DNA from: Acanthaster planci | Lineage: Eukaryota > Echinodermata > Asteroidea > Valvatida > Acanthasteridae | Assembly: GCF_001949145.1 (NCBI RefSeq) | Contig: NW_019091633.1 | Location: 92,782-156,781 of the forward strand | Direction: 5' to 3' | Length of the DNA stretch: 64,000 nucleotides | Shown here: in pieces, positions 1-11,487 of the stretch | Layout: each line of letters starts with the position of its first letter | Numbering within the stretch: the stretch's first letter is position 1 | Position numbers and translations under genes: made by a program | Notes under the pieces: model-generated | The model's database searches: none | Told to the model about the DNA's origin: nothing | What the model saw: the letters and a program-made list of their open reading frames with translations, nothing else

Positions 1-834
1 CCTTGGGTTCAAATTGGCTGTGCCGCCCAGCATGGATTTTCCAAATGATTAACTGAAATATTGCTAAAAATGTACCAATTTGATCATATTTCCAGCTTGC
101 AAAGTTGCAGTTTTGCACTATTTTACAATTTTAACAAGTAAGTAAAGACCTAAAAAATGTGTTTCTCACAAATCAGCGGCTGATTGCAAAAGCATTATTG
201 TAAACATGCATTCAGTACGGGGAAATCCCTTCTGGTATTCCCCTAAAAACCCAGCTACGGGCTATGAGAGTTCTGCTCACTATGCTTGATAATCCAAAAA
301 TTTACCTGGCACTAAAATGGTCCTAGCTAGAACACTGTACTACGCACGTATAAATCAACAAACTTCAGATACAGAAATACCAAAAGCACAATGGAGTAAA
401 AGTACATGTACAGTGTATGTGTTCGAGAATAATGGTTTTAAGAAATTGGGAGTTATATATATTTGTGACGCAGATAATTTTTTACAGGTCTTGTTATGCT
501 CCAGCTAGCTGTGCGCATGTTCAGGAATGAACACAATATTTAACAAGGTGTAGAATGATATTGTCATTCTCCTATATATGTGATAATGAAGTAGACTGAA
601 GTAATGGCCTTGGTGCCCGTCAGCAGAATGATTTACTAATTACGTGATGGTACAACCACAACTTTAAAACAGTGACACCAGTACTGATGTTGGCCTATTG
701 TAGCCCCTTCAAAGAAATGCACGTGTAAGAATACATAAACTGTGCAGGAAATAATTATTTGGGCTTATCATTTTAAAGAATATCAACTTCAGCAAGTTTA
801 CTTATGCCATAAACTTTCATAGCTTTTTGCCTTT
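1..834. other. no gene recognised
   Basis: AT-rich DNA with stops in all frames. The only open stretch (317-508, plus) has no recognisable motif and reads like chance. Nothing supports a gene or named repeat here. Confidence 0.5.
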
Positions 835-990
835 CTATTTTTCTCCTTTTGCTTTGTATTCTTCATACATCACTGGGCTTTCTTCCTTCAGTTTGTTTAA
901 ATACACAGTTATCCTGCAAGGCCCCGTCTTCTGACATTTCTCTCTCTTCCTGAGGTCCCAGTTAAATTTAATTTGTAGTTTCACTGCCAT
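835..990 (-). CDS. small lysine-rich ORF, possibly transposon-derived
   Basis: A 51-codon reading frame starts at an ATG (complement of 988-990) and ends at TAG (complement of 835-837). The peptide is basic and helical, with the stretch EESPVMYEEYKAKGEK near its end. Similar charged segments with a P-x-x-Y-E-E-Y pattern occur near the N-termini of some invertebrate transposon proteins (general recollection, not a match). No splice sites or neighbours were found. It could be a relic or chance; I do not recognise it. Confidence 0.25.
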   Translation of the reverse strand: MAVKLQIKFNWDLRKREKCQKTGPCRITVYLNKLKEESPVMYEEYKAKGEK

Positions 991-2804
991 GTCAAAGTTG
1001 CATGTTTAACAGAGCACTTTTGGCTCATACATGTACTGTACATTCGGTGTCTACAGTGTGTATGACTTCAGGCACGGATTGCAACCATTTAAAAGCATGG
1101 CTCCATGCATACATGGTGAAAGCTATACTGTAGGATGCTTTAGAAATGTAAACAATTAAAACAACAGAAGAGTGATCAGCACATGATCCGTGCATAATAA
1201 GCTGAATTTTTTCATTTTTCATAGGTGAAGCCACAGAGCGCTATGATAAAACCAATGAAATGGCTGTGAACACTGAGTGTAATGCTTAAAACTCATGTAG
1301 GTAAATGGTTTTAAACTTGTTTAAAAAAGTGTCGTTTCCTGAACACTCTAATAACCAAAAACTTGTCTGAAACAGTAAATCATACTGAAATTAGGACAAA
1401 CTGATGCATTACTTTTGTGAATTTGCCTGTATGAAACTGTAAATCAGCCAATTTCTGATAAATATTGAATTAAGTGTGAATTAGATGGATAATTGATATG
1501 GGCATATATTACCCATATTATGTGGACATAATACTCAAGTAAATGACCCCCAAAACAAAATACCAGCATTTTGGGGTCAATTAATTGGTTTTAATTTTAA
1601 AACACAAACTTTACAGCCAATACAACCATACACTTCATCAAATTTAAGCAACAGTGGCTTAACTGGGTACTCTGTTGAACTAAATGTTTGGGGAAAAAAA
1701 TGAAGTTTAACGACAATGCCATGACAGCAAGCACAGTTCAAGTCCAATTTCTTCTATAGTCTGTTTGATCTTGTAAGTCTATGCCAAGCTACCAGTTAAT
1801 GCCCCAAAAACAATTTTTCAGACTTTCTGCAAATCATGGGATGCCATGTTCTGGAAAGGACGTTTTAACTAACATTTGCATAGCATATTCATGAGCATTT
1901 ATATCTTATTTACTTGTGATCACTGCAGTACAATATTTCTATATCAGGTTATTACAGTGTGTGGTGTTGAGTTACATTTCATTTCTTTCCATTCTGGAAG
2001 AAACACCATATTCAGAAGAGGACATTTTGAAAAACCATTTAAGTAACAAACCCATGTCTCACTCAAAACAGTGTAAAAAAATAGTCAATCAATTCCAATG
2101 AAATTTGGTATACTCTTTCTCGGAACATATCTCAATGTCCACACGAAACCAGGCAGTTCTACTTCTATTTTATTTTATTTCACATCAGTTGTAGTTTCTA
2201 GAAAAATTGAATGAGACTCCAAATCTTGTGTTTTATCACCTGTTTTAGTTCATATCTTGAAAACCATAATGCGTAAAGCCTTGAAAATTTGTTGGAGATT
2301 GCAACAATGTAAAACTCCATGTGAGACAAAAAGCATTAAGTTTCAGCAAACTTTTCCAATAAAAAAACACATCAATATCAAATTTTTCATTTTGCAACCT
2401 TTCCCGTGAAACTGCCCAGAAGACAACTTAAGAAAGCACTCAATGCATCTGACTCTGAATTGTCACTAATAAAATTATAAGGGAAGGATTCTAACATTCA
2501 AGTACACTGAATTACATAAAAGCCTGTACAATCAAAATTTACTTTTCCTTTTGTGTAATTTTCAATTCTAGCTGACCACGCACGCAATTTCTCTTCTACA
2601 AATCTGGCCCTCTCTGCGACCAGGATTCCTAATGTTAATCTATACCCCAGGGAAGGTTTCCTTATCTGTGATGATCATCAAGTGAGCAAATTTGGTCAAA
2701 AAGGGGTCATGTTGAACCCACAGATAAGTGGCTGCAGACTTAATTAGGCCTCTTAAAATGCACGTCGGCGGGAATGAAAATGAAATAAAATGTAGGGCTC
2801 TTAA
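991..2804. other. no gene recognised
   Basis: About 1.8 kb of AT-rich, stop-filled DNA. The ORFs at 1025-1234 (minus) and 1916-2101 (plus) lack motifs. No tandem or inverted repeat was noticed. Confidence 0.5.
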
Positions 2805-4295
2805 AACAAAATTAATTGTTTTGTTTGTGGACTTTTTACAAGGTGTCTGTGGGTGATTACACAGCAGCTCAAATGTTAAAAAAATAAAAACAGTCTTGAT
2901 TTATAGAGCTAGACGTAAAATAAGCTACCAAAATTTCTTAATATCGCTTGTGTCCAACAACTTGTGAAAACTCACAAAGGCATTTAATGTGTATGAAATG
3001 GACCATGGAGGAATGTTTTTCTTCCTCCATGAATAGACAAAACATCAATATGGTTGCCTAAAAGACATTTTGGAGTAATCTCTACAGAGATCATTTTATT
3101 CAAGTTGAAGAAGCGTTCTGACAGCGAAATTTAGTGCATACCTTTATCTGCCTTCTCAATTATGAAGCAGAACTCTGACGGTGAAGTTTAGTGCACACTC
3201 TGACCTGCTCTCCCAATAAGGGACAGAAGTCCGACAACGAAGTTCAGTACATACTTTGATTTGTCCTCCCAATAAAGGGGCAGAATTCCGACAACAAAGT
3301 TTTGTGTGTACTGTGATCTGCCCTTCCAATAAGGGGGAAAATTCTGACAACGAAGTTTAGTGTGTACTATGATCCATCCTCCCATTAAGGGGGCAGAATT
3401 CCGTCAACAAAGTTCAGTAGATACTTTGATTTGCCCTCCCAATAAAAGGCCAGAATTCTGACATTGAAATTTTGTGCGTACTATGATCCACCCTCCCAAT
3501 AAGAGGGCAGAATTCCAACAACAAATTAAGTGTATATACTGATCCACTCTCCAAATAAAGAGGTAGAATTCAGACAACAAAGTTCAGTACATACTTTGAT
3601 CCGCCCTCCCAATAAGGGGTCAGAATTCTGACAACAGGGCAGAATTTGGACTATAAAGTTACTGTACTTTGATACTTCATTCACGTACCCAATGTATTTG
3701 GCAACATCAGCACCATCTACGTCTGCGAGAAAATAAAGTCTGACTTTAACTTCGTGATCAATTACCTACGAGATTCATTGAGGATTTGTGAATGAATAAA
3801 GTCACAATGTGAACACAGGCAATTAAGCATCATTTTTTCGTATGCTTCAGTTTAATTTTATGATAAATTGCTTGAAATGCCTTCTATGGCATAGTATTAT
3901 TCATGCATTTGCAGGGCAGCTTTTATGCATGGGTGCTGAGTAAGTAGTGACCCACACGAACGACTCCACAACTCAAAGATTTAATATAACTTGGGTGTTT
4001 GAGCACTGATTTGACCAATTAAAAGGGGAAAATGTGGTTTCACAACTGGTCAAAATAGAATGCTACTCTAGTTTTGAGCAAACTATGAAACTGGACGTAC
4101 GTTGAGAAAACTTTAGGCAAAGCCCACTCGCCACCCGGTCAAGCCAAGATCAACCCCGTCTGTGGTTTTGTGCCAAGCTTGTAACAAAATACCATGAGGG
4201 CCATAACAGTAGCTGAAGAGATCCTCAGAATCCTGGTCCAATCTGCCAGAAAACCCGAGTTCAGGCTGCTGAACTCAGGTTCTCTGGTAAATGAG
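2805..4295 (+). mobile_element. repeat element with minisatellite core, copy 1
   Basis: This segment is repeated in the same orientation at about 61763-62965. Alignable parts are: the left end (attgttttgt then ggtgtc then gtttacacag-like sequence); a central tandem array; a middle block around 3690-3760 containing atgtatttggcaac; and a right block around 4025-4290 that includes gaaaatgtggtttca and aggcaaagcccact. Copy 1 is longer mainly because it has more core units and an extra segment around 3790-4010. Conserved flanks around a variable satellite core recall the non-autonomous Helitron-like and 'pearl' elements of invertebrates. That family placement is inference, because no terminal hairpin or target-site duplication was established. 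No coding capacity was seen. Confidence 0.6.
3112..3640 (+). repeat. 57-bp tandem repeat, about 9 units
   Basis: The word cagaatt or a close variant recurs at 3168, 3224, 3281, 3337, 3394, 3451, 3508, 3564 and 3621, a spacing of 56-57 bp. Each unit carries gacaacaaagtt, a tactatgatcc-like word and ctcccaataaggg. Because 57 is a multiple of three, the minus strand shows spurious open frames. The related array at 61988-62405 has about seven units. Confidence 0.9.
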
Positions 4296-5632
4296 AGAAT
4301 TCACCTCTGTCACCTCTGATTAAGATGTTGCATATGCACCGTGCTTAAGGCACGTACATGCTCTCTGTCTGTGACTGTTTGGTCTGCACTGTGTCACATT
4401 CATCACCCAGGGGTATGTGAGCCAGTGAAAGTACCAGTGAGGCCCAGGCCCTTAAACTGCTTGGGAGATGGCTCGGCCGAAGAGGGAGCCCTTCTGTGAC
4501 ACTGTGTGGCTGGACGGTTACAGGTGTGGTTTCCCAACCGCACACTATGGCTGTCATCATTCTTTCCTATTTTTCTCAGTTCAGGCACACAGGGCATATA
4601 GTCTGCCATAAGTGCCGACCAAAACCTATACCACCACCACCATCATCTTAGGTTGATTCTAGCAATAGAGTTTGGAAAGAGCACATCTGTTGTGGAAGGC
4701 GTGGTTCTCAGCAACCCACAGATTTGGAGACGGCACACTTGTACACTTTTCTTATGTGAAGAAAATATTACTCATAGATCAAATGAGTCTGAAAATTAAG
4801 ACCATAAAAGAGTTCTTCAACAGAACAAGAACCCTTACCACAGATATCCATCAATAGGTGATTCAAACTCTCTCAAATTCCCCTCTGATGAACATTGCTG
4901 ACTAAGTGGGTGTTGTGGGTGTGCATGACAGAACACATGTAGAATCTTTGTCAGAACTGCAACTTCACATTGGAAACTCTATACAAAGAAAATGTTAGAA
5001 TTAAATCAAAGTTACTAAACAATAAAAAAGATTAATCTTCATGTCCATGAAAAGACTCACTGCTTAAAATTAACTAAAGGAAAAATAAGCTAAACTGATT
5101 AAATCATCTAAGAGTTTGATAGAATAAAACAAACTGATGAAGTATTAAAATTTGGCTCCATTTTTGTTAGGCGTGGAATCAAAAATACTGTTCGCACGCG
5201 TGCCAATGCCAGGAATGTACTCTTTTGTTCAAGCTACCTCCACTTTGCACGCATGAGAACAGCCGTCCCTCTACAACAAAAGACCTGTCACGGTCTGTGC
5301 ACAATGGTCAGGTACTTTGAGGACAAACGTAAATAAAAAAAAGAAAGTATTTATGGACGACCCGTTTTTGTGGGATTAATTAACTGGCCATTCATTATTG
5401 TTCAGACCAAGACAAAAATAAAAGTAGCAAGGGAGTAAAATCAGGAGAGTATCCAAATAATATCTCTGAGGAGCTTTCGTCCAACCAAAGATTGATAGCT
5501 GACTGACCACAATGGTATTACAACTGTTCCAGCAGACTGGGTTGCGTCTTCTGACTGACAGCTCGCCTTGGTATTGCTTTATCCAAACTGTGGGCCACAC
5601 ATGGCTTTTGTTTTCGTAGTTAAAAACACTGA
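4296..5632. other. no gene recognised
   Basis: Overlapping minus ORFs at 4345-4609 and 5376-5660 show no motif, splice sites or similarity to other parts of the window. A pyrimidine-poor, A-rich stretch lies at about 4990-5150. Confidence 0.45.
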
Positions 5633-6190
5633 TTCTTCCCTCTTTGGCATTTTCTATCAAAACCTAGACCCTGTGTGGTTTTTAATTTTTTCCCGGCACT
5701 GAGGCATTTTTTATTCAGAGCACCCAACCCGCTAAAATACATGTTTATCAATTCTTTCCTCCTTAGCATTTCTTTTCCTAACATCCAAACCGCCAAATAT
5801 ATTAACACTTCCCTCCTTGGCATTTTCTATTCTAACCTAAACCATGTGTTGTTTTTTTTATTTTTAACTTACACAACCCCCCAATTATTTTATTCGGAGC
5901 AACCAACCCGCCAAAAATATTAATTCTTCCCTCCTCGGCATTTCTTTTCTATCCACACCTAGACCACTTGTGGTTTTTATTTTTTCCAAGCACCACTACA
6001 TTTTTTTACTCAGGGCATCCATCCCAACCCATGAAAATATATTAATTCTTTCCTCCTTGGCGTTTATTTTCTGACCAAACCAAGACCACAAATGGTTTTT
6101 ATTTTTTTCCTGTTGCTGTGCACATTTTTTTCCTTATTCCGAGCACTCAACCAGTCAAATATATTAATTCTTTCCTCCTCAGCGGTTTCA
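5633..6190 (+). repeat. 118-bp tandem repeat, about 4.5 units
   Basis: A unit starting with ttctttcctccttggcat recurs at about 5633, 5752, 5810, 5925, 6047 and 6168. Full units are 115-122 bp. The copy at 5752-5809 has lost its middle half. Each full unit also has an accaagaccac-like word, a T-run after tggttttta, and gagcacccaacc followed by aatatattaa. It is a diverged, T-rich minisatellite with no coding sense. Confidence 0.85.
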
Positions 6191-7194
6191 AACTGGGACA
6201 TTTTAAGCAAGAATGTATAAATGTGCGAAGTCGGTACATCAAAGGGACAGCATGAGCGTTTATAAGTGGGAGGATGAAAATCTTATCAGACCAAACACAG
6301 TTGACACTTATTTAGCCAACTGACTCAAGAACATTTTGTATGCATGTTCTTCGCATCTTTGTTGTGATGCTGCCGTTCTTGCACTGAATCACTCATGCAA
6401 GAGAAGGGGCAGGAACACATTCGGAAGTGCCCTTTAGAACGGGAGTGAACAGAAGGGCATGGAGAATGGAAGGGGACATGTGCGTACGGTCTCTGTATTT
6501 TTAATCCCGTCCCTTATCGGATAGTGCACTCGAAAAAGCTGTGTTTTTTTCCTGAAGAGGTGAAAGCTTAATTGTGAATGTTCACTAATCTTCACTTTCT
6601 ATTCTAAATTGTCAGAGTTAAATGATGTTCAACTACTGTACACAATTTCAAGAGCAAAAAAGCTTTTGTTCATTACAGCTGAGCAAGATTTGTCAAATGG
6701 CAGCTTCCTGTACGTAACCATTCGTATAAGACTCTTTTCTCCCAAGTGACCTGACATTCAGGACTTATTTCTTAAAATTTCCATTGAGGAGCAGCACTCA
6801 TTACATCATCAAACCTCCCACCCCAGTACTAATGAAGTGGCTGCTGCTTTTTTAGTCACACGAACCAACACACAGGCCAATGTTACCTAGAAATTTTGCT
6901 ATAAGTTCTACCATTACAAATGTAAAATCACAGATCCAAACAATATTCACAGGTTTTATAATCAGCAAAATCAGAAAGAAATTAGACAATACGAAAATAA
7001 CATTTTCACTTCAAATTCCATTCCAAATTAATTACTGGTTATTCAGTGAAAAAGATTGCTGAAAAAAAAAGAAAGAAATGAAATCATTAATAGCAACTTC
7101 AATTTCAAAAAACTACACGATGAGCTTGTACCTACTTACACAGATTAGAGTACGTCATGCTCATTGCTTTTACAGTAATTACCAAACTTCTTAC
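6191..7194. other. no gene recognised; contains a short dispersed repeat
   Basis: Non-coding in appearance. The segment 6793-6848 (tacatcatc, then caccccagtac, then gctgctg) matches 57648-57706 in the same order and orientation, so it belongs to a dispersed repeat of unknown class. The sequence directly left of 7195 is intron of the minus-strand gene. Confidence 0.5.
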
Positions 7195-7374
7195 CTCAGA
7201 AAGTGTGTCAGAAAAACATATTTGTGTTGTCATGATGATTTCCAGGGTAACCACTGTAAGTTTATCAACTGCTGTACGACCCAGCAAAGAAAGAGCAACG
7301 CCACACCATTTCTGTAAGCCTCCTGTGACTGCTGCAATGATAGGTAATGTTATCCCATGGTATGTGTCCGGATC
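7195..7374 (-). CDS. internal exon of unidentified host gene (most 3' found)
   Basis: The exon is exactly 60 codons, open, with phase 0 at both ends. On the minus strand the acceptor is an outstanding T-rich tract ending in gggtag just above 7374. The donor reads GAG|gtaagaag just below 7195. The peptide includes GLQKWCGVALSLLGRTAVDK and looks like a pair of hydrophobic helices. It joins the 15682-15867 exon in frame; that intron contains gypsy element A. I do not recognise the family. Confidence is high that it is coding and low about function. Confidence 0.85.
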
Positions 7375-7779
7375 CTACCCAAGAAAAAAAAAAGGCATTA
7401 TTTTGTGTATTCTGGGATACTTTCAATTTGTCAGTAGCATCAAGAAGTGATAAATAGGACAGTTTTAACGATGGAAGAAGTGCACTGACTTTGGGCACAT
7501 GCACATTGTAGCATTGGCACCAGATGACCGGTTGGGGTGCCAGCATGGATCCACAGTAGAGCTGGGTGGTGGGCCCCTACTGGCCAGCCTGGGAGACCGG
7601 TTGCCACAGCGCCCGTGCAGAAGTGTTGTTTGAAGCACATTGTTTTGAAGTGTTTTTCTGTCTGGAGCTAATGTAAGAAAAGTCTGCAAAAAAAATAAAC
7701 GGCCTAGAGCCCACAAAAACCTGAGGGAAAGCTTTACAGTGTTGTTTGTAAGTGTGGTTATACCCAGCAGAAGCAGTCA
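7375..7779. other. intron sequence left of gypsy element A
   Basis: Overlapping minus ORFs at 7440-7780 show no motif. Slightly higher GC from about 7490 suggests the retroelement remnant may already begin here. No copy of this stretch was found right of 13740, so a long terminal repeat cannot be shown. Confidence 0.4.
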
Positions 7780-8056
7780 ATGTTTAAGGGTTGCAGTGGC
7801 TGCATGCTGACGAAGAGAACAGGTGAAATTCTAGCTCGAATTTTGTCACGAATTTTTCAGTGCATGGTAGTCTGGCATTTGACTCGCCACACAGCAGGGA
7901 TGCAGGAGGGATGCAGAGAGGTGCCAACCTCTCGGACTGTAGACCAGCCTTGTGGAATTCATAGTAAATCTAGTCTTATGATAGATGAACTTGAACCCTT
8001 TTTCCAGGACGAGTTGAGAAGATTTGGTAATGAGGGAAGCGTAGACAGGACTAAAA

Positions 8057-8572
8057 GTGACTGTGGTGGGCCAGTGCAGACAGTTAACTTTCTCCCCATG
8101 TTGTGTTCCAGTCAACACTACATGTGCCCATTTCCCGCAGCGAGCTCCACGTGCTGTAGTCAGTGGTACCACTGACATGCCTTTTCAGTCGGATTGCGGT
8201 TGGTTTGTGCCTGACGATGCGGTAGGGGAGGGATCTGGTGTGGGAGCAGCCGGCGGGTCTAGTCCCAGTACATCTGTTAACGGTCTGCATGGGGCATGCC
8301 CCTATACTGCAGACGATGGCATTCAGAACGGCCTCGGGTTGTGCCTGACAGGGCAGTGGTGGGCAGGGCTTCACTCCAAGACACCTTACAAGTTTGTCAA
8401 CAATGTAGTACAGCAAAAGCTTTCCGGGGAGCACTCCCTTGCTGTGGATAACGATGTGTTATGCCTGTCAGAGCAGCCGGGGTGGGGCCTCACTCGGAAA
8501 CGCCCTGCAAATCCTATGCCAATGACATACAGACAGAGCTCATCAGAAAAGTTTCCCCCACTCGCAAGGTAG
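8057..8572 (+). CDS. 5' ORF of element A, unknown product
   Basis: A 171-codon frame upstream of the Gag-like region, with a non-ATG start in the frame as given. It is rich in Gly, Ser, Cys and Trp, with no recognised domain. It contains an internal duplication about 120 bp apart: LCLTGQWWAGLHSK at 8338 and LCLSEQPGWGLTRK at 8458. It may be a leader or N-terminal Gag extension of this retroelement family, or only the open shadow of repeat-rich leader DNA. Confidence 0.35.
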   Translation: MTVVGQCRQLTFSPCCVPVNTTCAHFPQRAPRAVVSGTTDMPFQSDCGWFVPDDAVGEGSGVGAAGGSSPSTSVNGLHGACPYTADDGIQNGLGLCLTGQWWAGLHSKTPYKFVNNVVQQKLSGEHSLAVDNDVLCLSEQPGWGLTRKRPANPMPMTYRQSSSEKFPPLAR

Positions 8573-8577
8573 ACCAC
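8338..8577 (+). repeat. diverged 120-bp direct duplication
   Basis: The block starting gttgtgcctgacagggcag at 8338 is repeated at 8458 as gttatgcctgtcagagcag. Similarity is visible for about 90 bp. A shorter third match, gtttgtgcctgacgatg, lies at about 8200. It is internal to the 5' region of gypsy element A. Confidence 0.55.
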
Positions 8578-8720
8578 AATGGTCACCCCATCTCACTTGG
8601 AACCGGATGGAGTTGCTTGTTGTTTGGCAATTGGGACTCACAGCAACAATTACATCCCATGGTTGAGCCTTCTTTGATGTTGAATCCTGATTACAAGTTT
8701 GACAGGGCACACAGCGAACA

Positions 8721-8996
8721 GGTTTATTCAACAGAGATGATCTGCACAGAAGTGAAACGAGCCCAGCATTTCTCGCACAAGTCAGCAGTGTGGAGCCAAT
8801 AGAGGTGCTCCACAGAGGAGTGAATGGAGCCCAGTGGCTCCTCACACAGGTCATTGGTGTGGAGCCGGTTGAGGTGCTCAGCATGGAAGTGAATGGAGCC
8901 TGGCGGCTCCTCTCACAAGTCAATGGTATGGAGACAGCTGAGGTGCTCTGCATGGGAGTGAATGGAACTCACACAAGTCAATGGTGTTACACAAGT
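8721..8996 (+). repeat. 69-bp tandem repeat encoding a 23-residue motif, about 4 units
   Basis: Units start at 8790, 8859 and 8928, exactly 69 bp apart. A diverged unit precedes them and the last one is incomplete. They encode repeats such as VEPIEVLHRGVNGAQWLL and VEPVEVLSMEVNGAWRLL. Length stays a multiple of three and the amino-acid pattern is kept better than expected for junk, which suggests the array was once translated as a repeat domain before Gag. Its function is unknown. Confidence 0.75.
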
Positions 8997-9129
8997 CAAT
9001 GGTGGGTAGAGACAGAAGTAGACGGGATGGGCCAGGCATGGCTGCTAGGCCTCCACGCTAGGAGTACATTGCTGCAAACAGTTAAACATGAGGCTCTCGG
9101 GACCAATTCTCAGAATATGGTGGGTCGAA

Positions 9130-9850
9130 AACAAATGATGCTCCCAGGTAAGTTCGATGGAACCTCCTCATGGTCAGATTACCATATCCACTTTTAAAGT
9201 GTGGCAGCAATTAATCATTGGAGTGACGCAGAGAAGGCAATGTTATGGCATCTCACTTCAGAGGCGCAGCACAAAAGGTCCTGCCAGATATGATACCAGA
9301 AACACGGAAGGACAATTCAATTTTAGGGGCCTCTGAGCAGCGGTTTGGGACAGCAGCTCAGCATCGGGCTGAACTATCGATGAGGGTGCATGGCCGTAAG
9401 GAGTCACTGAGCAGTTTTGGGGCAGTCAGTTTGATGCTTGGTTGCTAAAAGCTACTCAAAGCTCCCTGCGTTGGCTCATGAGGACTTGGCTGTGGAGACT
9501 TTCCATAATGCCCTTGACAACGACCAATTGCAGAGTCATATCTTTCAAGGAGGGCAACCACTCTGATGAAGGCAATCACCCTTGTGACCGGGATGGAAGC
9601 ATTTCTCGATTCCTGGGTGCACAAAACGAGAGGAAAACCTGGGACAAAGGACATTAGAGCAGTGCACCAGCATCCCAAAACTCCTGTGAAGGACCAGAGA
9701 CCAGCCACAGTTGTGGTATTTTTTAAGGACACAGACCACAGGATGGAGTGCCATGGGTGTTATGAATTCAGACACATTTGACAAAACTGCCCAAACCAGA
9801 AAAAGTGGCCAGCCATCCCCAACTGAAAGAACCAAAACCAGCCAGAGAGA
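9130..9850 (+). pseudogene. Gag remnant with CCHC zinc knuckle (element A)
   Basis: The capsid-like start is recognisable as LPGKFDGTSSWSDYHIHF at about 9140-9195, a common opening of Ty3/gypsy Gag. Fragments continue at 9245-9448 and about 9566-9793 in changing frames. The nucleic-acid-binding knuckle is at 9749-9790 with Cys-x2-Cys-x4-His-x4-Cys spacing, but a TGA lies between the His and the last Cys. At least three frame changes are needed to follow the homology, so it cannot be expressed as one protein. Confidence 0.7.
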
Positions 9851-10059
9851 CTGAACTTGGCCCCTTCAACATCCGCCATGAAAATGGCTGATGGGAATTC
9901 GATGTCAGGTAAGGGGATGACCAACATCAAGCTGAAAGTTGGAAACCAATATTACCATATATACCATGCAATATTAATGCATCATCAATGGAAAGACCAT
10001 GGAAGGAGACAACCAATACACAAATGGCGCAAGGCAGAAAAAAGCAGGTGGAGCAAATG
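9851..10059 (+). pseudogene. possible protease/linker remnant (element A)
   Basis: Between the knuckle and RT there is only about 200 bp. The frame near 9900-9960 (GMTNIKLKVGNQYYHIY) has the feel of the beta-rich retropepsin region. However, the catalytic Asp-Thr/Ser-Gly triad is not visible and the segment is far too short for protease plus linker. An internal deletion is likely. Confidence 0.3.
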
Positions 10060-11030
10060 CTGCAGGAGGAAGAGGTCAAACCTTCTAACAGTCCTTGGTC
10101 CTCGCCAGTCATGCTTGTTCGGAAGAAAGATGGGTGAGTTTGTTTTGTGTGGAGGTCAACGGAGTGACACTGAAGATTACGTATCCCATCCCCAGGATTG
10201 AGGTCAACCTTGATGCCTTGAATTGAGTAGGGTGTTTCAGCACCCTTGATTTAGCCAGTGGTTACTGGCAGGTCAGTGTGGATCAAAATGACAGTGAGAA
10301 GACAGCCTTTAGGATGCAGAATGGCCTGTACCAATTTACAGTGATGCCATTTGGGCTTTGCAATGCCCCAGCAACTTTGGAACATTTGATGGAGCAGGTA
10401 TTGAAAGGACTACAGTGGCAAGCTGCCGTGGTCTACTTGGATTATGTGATTGTATAGGGGAAAGGACTTTGAAGAGCACTATCAAAGACTGGCCAAGGTC
10501 TTGGAGAGATTTTGGGCTGTCGGCTTGAGGCTTATAAAAAGAAAGAAGTGGGTCGTGGGTCACCTGGCATCAGCCGAGGGGGTGAGGACAGGCCCATAGA
10601 AGGTTGCCATCATCAGGAAGTGGCCACACCCAGAAAACCTCACACAGGATTGCAGCTTCCTGGGGCTTGCGTCCTACTATTGGGGCTTCATTGTGAACTT
10701 CGCCGAGATTGCCTGCCATTTCATGCTCTTTCCAACAAGAGCCAGGTCTTTTACTGGTCAGACATCTGCCAGTCAGCTTTCGAGCACCTAAAAGATGCAC
10801 TGGCGGCTATGGCCCCTGTGCCGTTATTTCCTGGACACCGACGCCAGCCACTGCACCATTGGAGCAGTGTTATCCCGAGGAGATGGGAGAGTGTATGATT
10901 GCCTACGAAAACTGCACCTTGTCCAAGGCTGAGTGCAACTACTGTACCACTAGGAAGGAGCTTCTAGCCGTGGTCCATATTGTCACCTACTTCAAGCACT
11001 ACCTACTGGGGAAATGATTCTTACTCAGAG
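10060..11030 (+). pseudogene. reverse transcriptase and RNase H remnant (element A)
   Basis: Conserved RT blocks follow in order: an NSPWSSPVMLVRKKDG-type entry at about 10087; STLDLASGYWQVSVDQND-like sequence after a frameshift near 10200; and MPFGLCNAPAT near 10350. The active-site box at 10434-10445 reads YLDY instead of YLDD, so the enzyme is dead. The connection is seen as FLGLASYYWGFIVNF near 10650-10700. RNase H follows with YWSDICQSAFEHLKDAL, a DTDASHCTIGAVLSR-type core near 10840, and YCTTRKELLAVV near 10940. Frameshifts occur near 10200, 10450, 10730 and 10835. Confidence 0.8.
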
Positions 11031-11275
11031 CAGACCATGGATCACTGTGCTGGCTATTCAGTTTCAGAGAACCTCATGGGCAGACTGCTCGGTGGATCCA
11101 GAAGTTGGGGTGCTATGAGTTCAACATTCACAGTGACTAAGCACATGAATGTTGACGCTCCAGAATCCTTTACGGCGAGTGTGGGCGGTCGAAGGAAAGG
11201 GACCAGGACTGCTACACTGGGGATACTCTCACACAGCAGGACCACGGGAAGTCATATGGCCATGGTGAATCATTC

Positions 11276-11487
11276 GTGGGGACGGTCGAGGACAGTAGTA
11301 ATTGTGAAGTTACAAATTTAGACTGGCTCCTGGGCACCTGGGACCCAGAAGAGTTGAAACGGGAACAATGCAGTGATCCAAGGCTGTGTCAGACCATCAA
11401 GTGGCTGGAGGAGGAGGCCCCAAGACCCAGTTGGCCGGACGTCTCGGCACTGGATGAGAAGATAAATTTTGGTAGGCCAAGTGGAAG
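11276..11487 (+). pseudogene. RNase H to integrase linker (element A)
   Basis: The frame 11276-11521 encodes QCSDPRLCQTIKWLEEEAPR and an SALDEKI segment, matching the usual gypsy linker between RNase H and integrase. It leaves frame near 11470, after which the integrase frame takes over (WKMLRLSKGILQMRW). Confidence 0.6.

Noticed and set aside
3156-3385. Two open minus-strand frames with repeated peptide pattern
   Set aside because: They lie inside the 57-bp tandem array; 57 is divisible by three, so openness repeats automatically.
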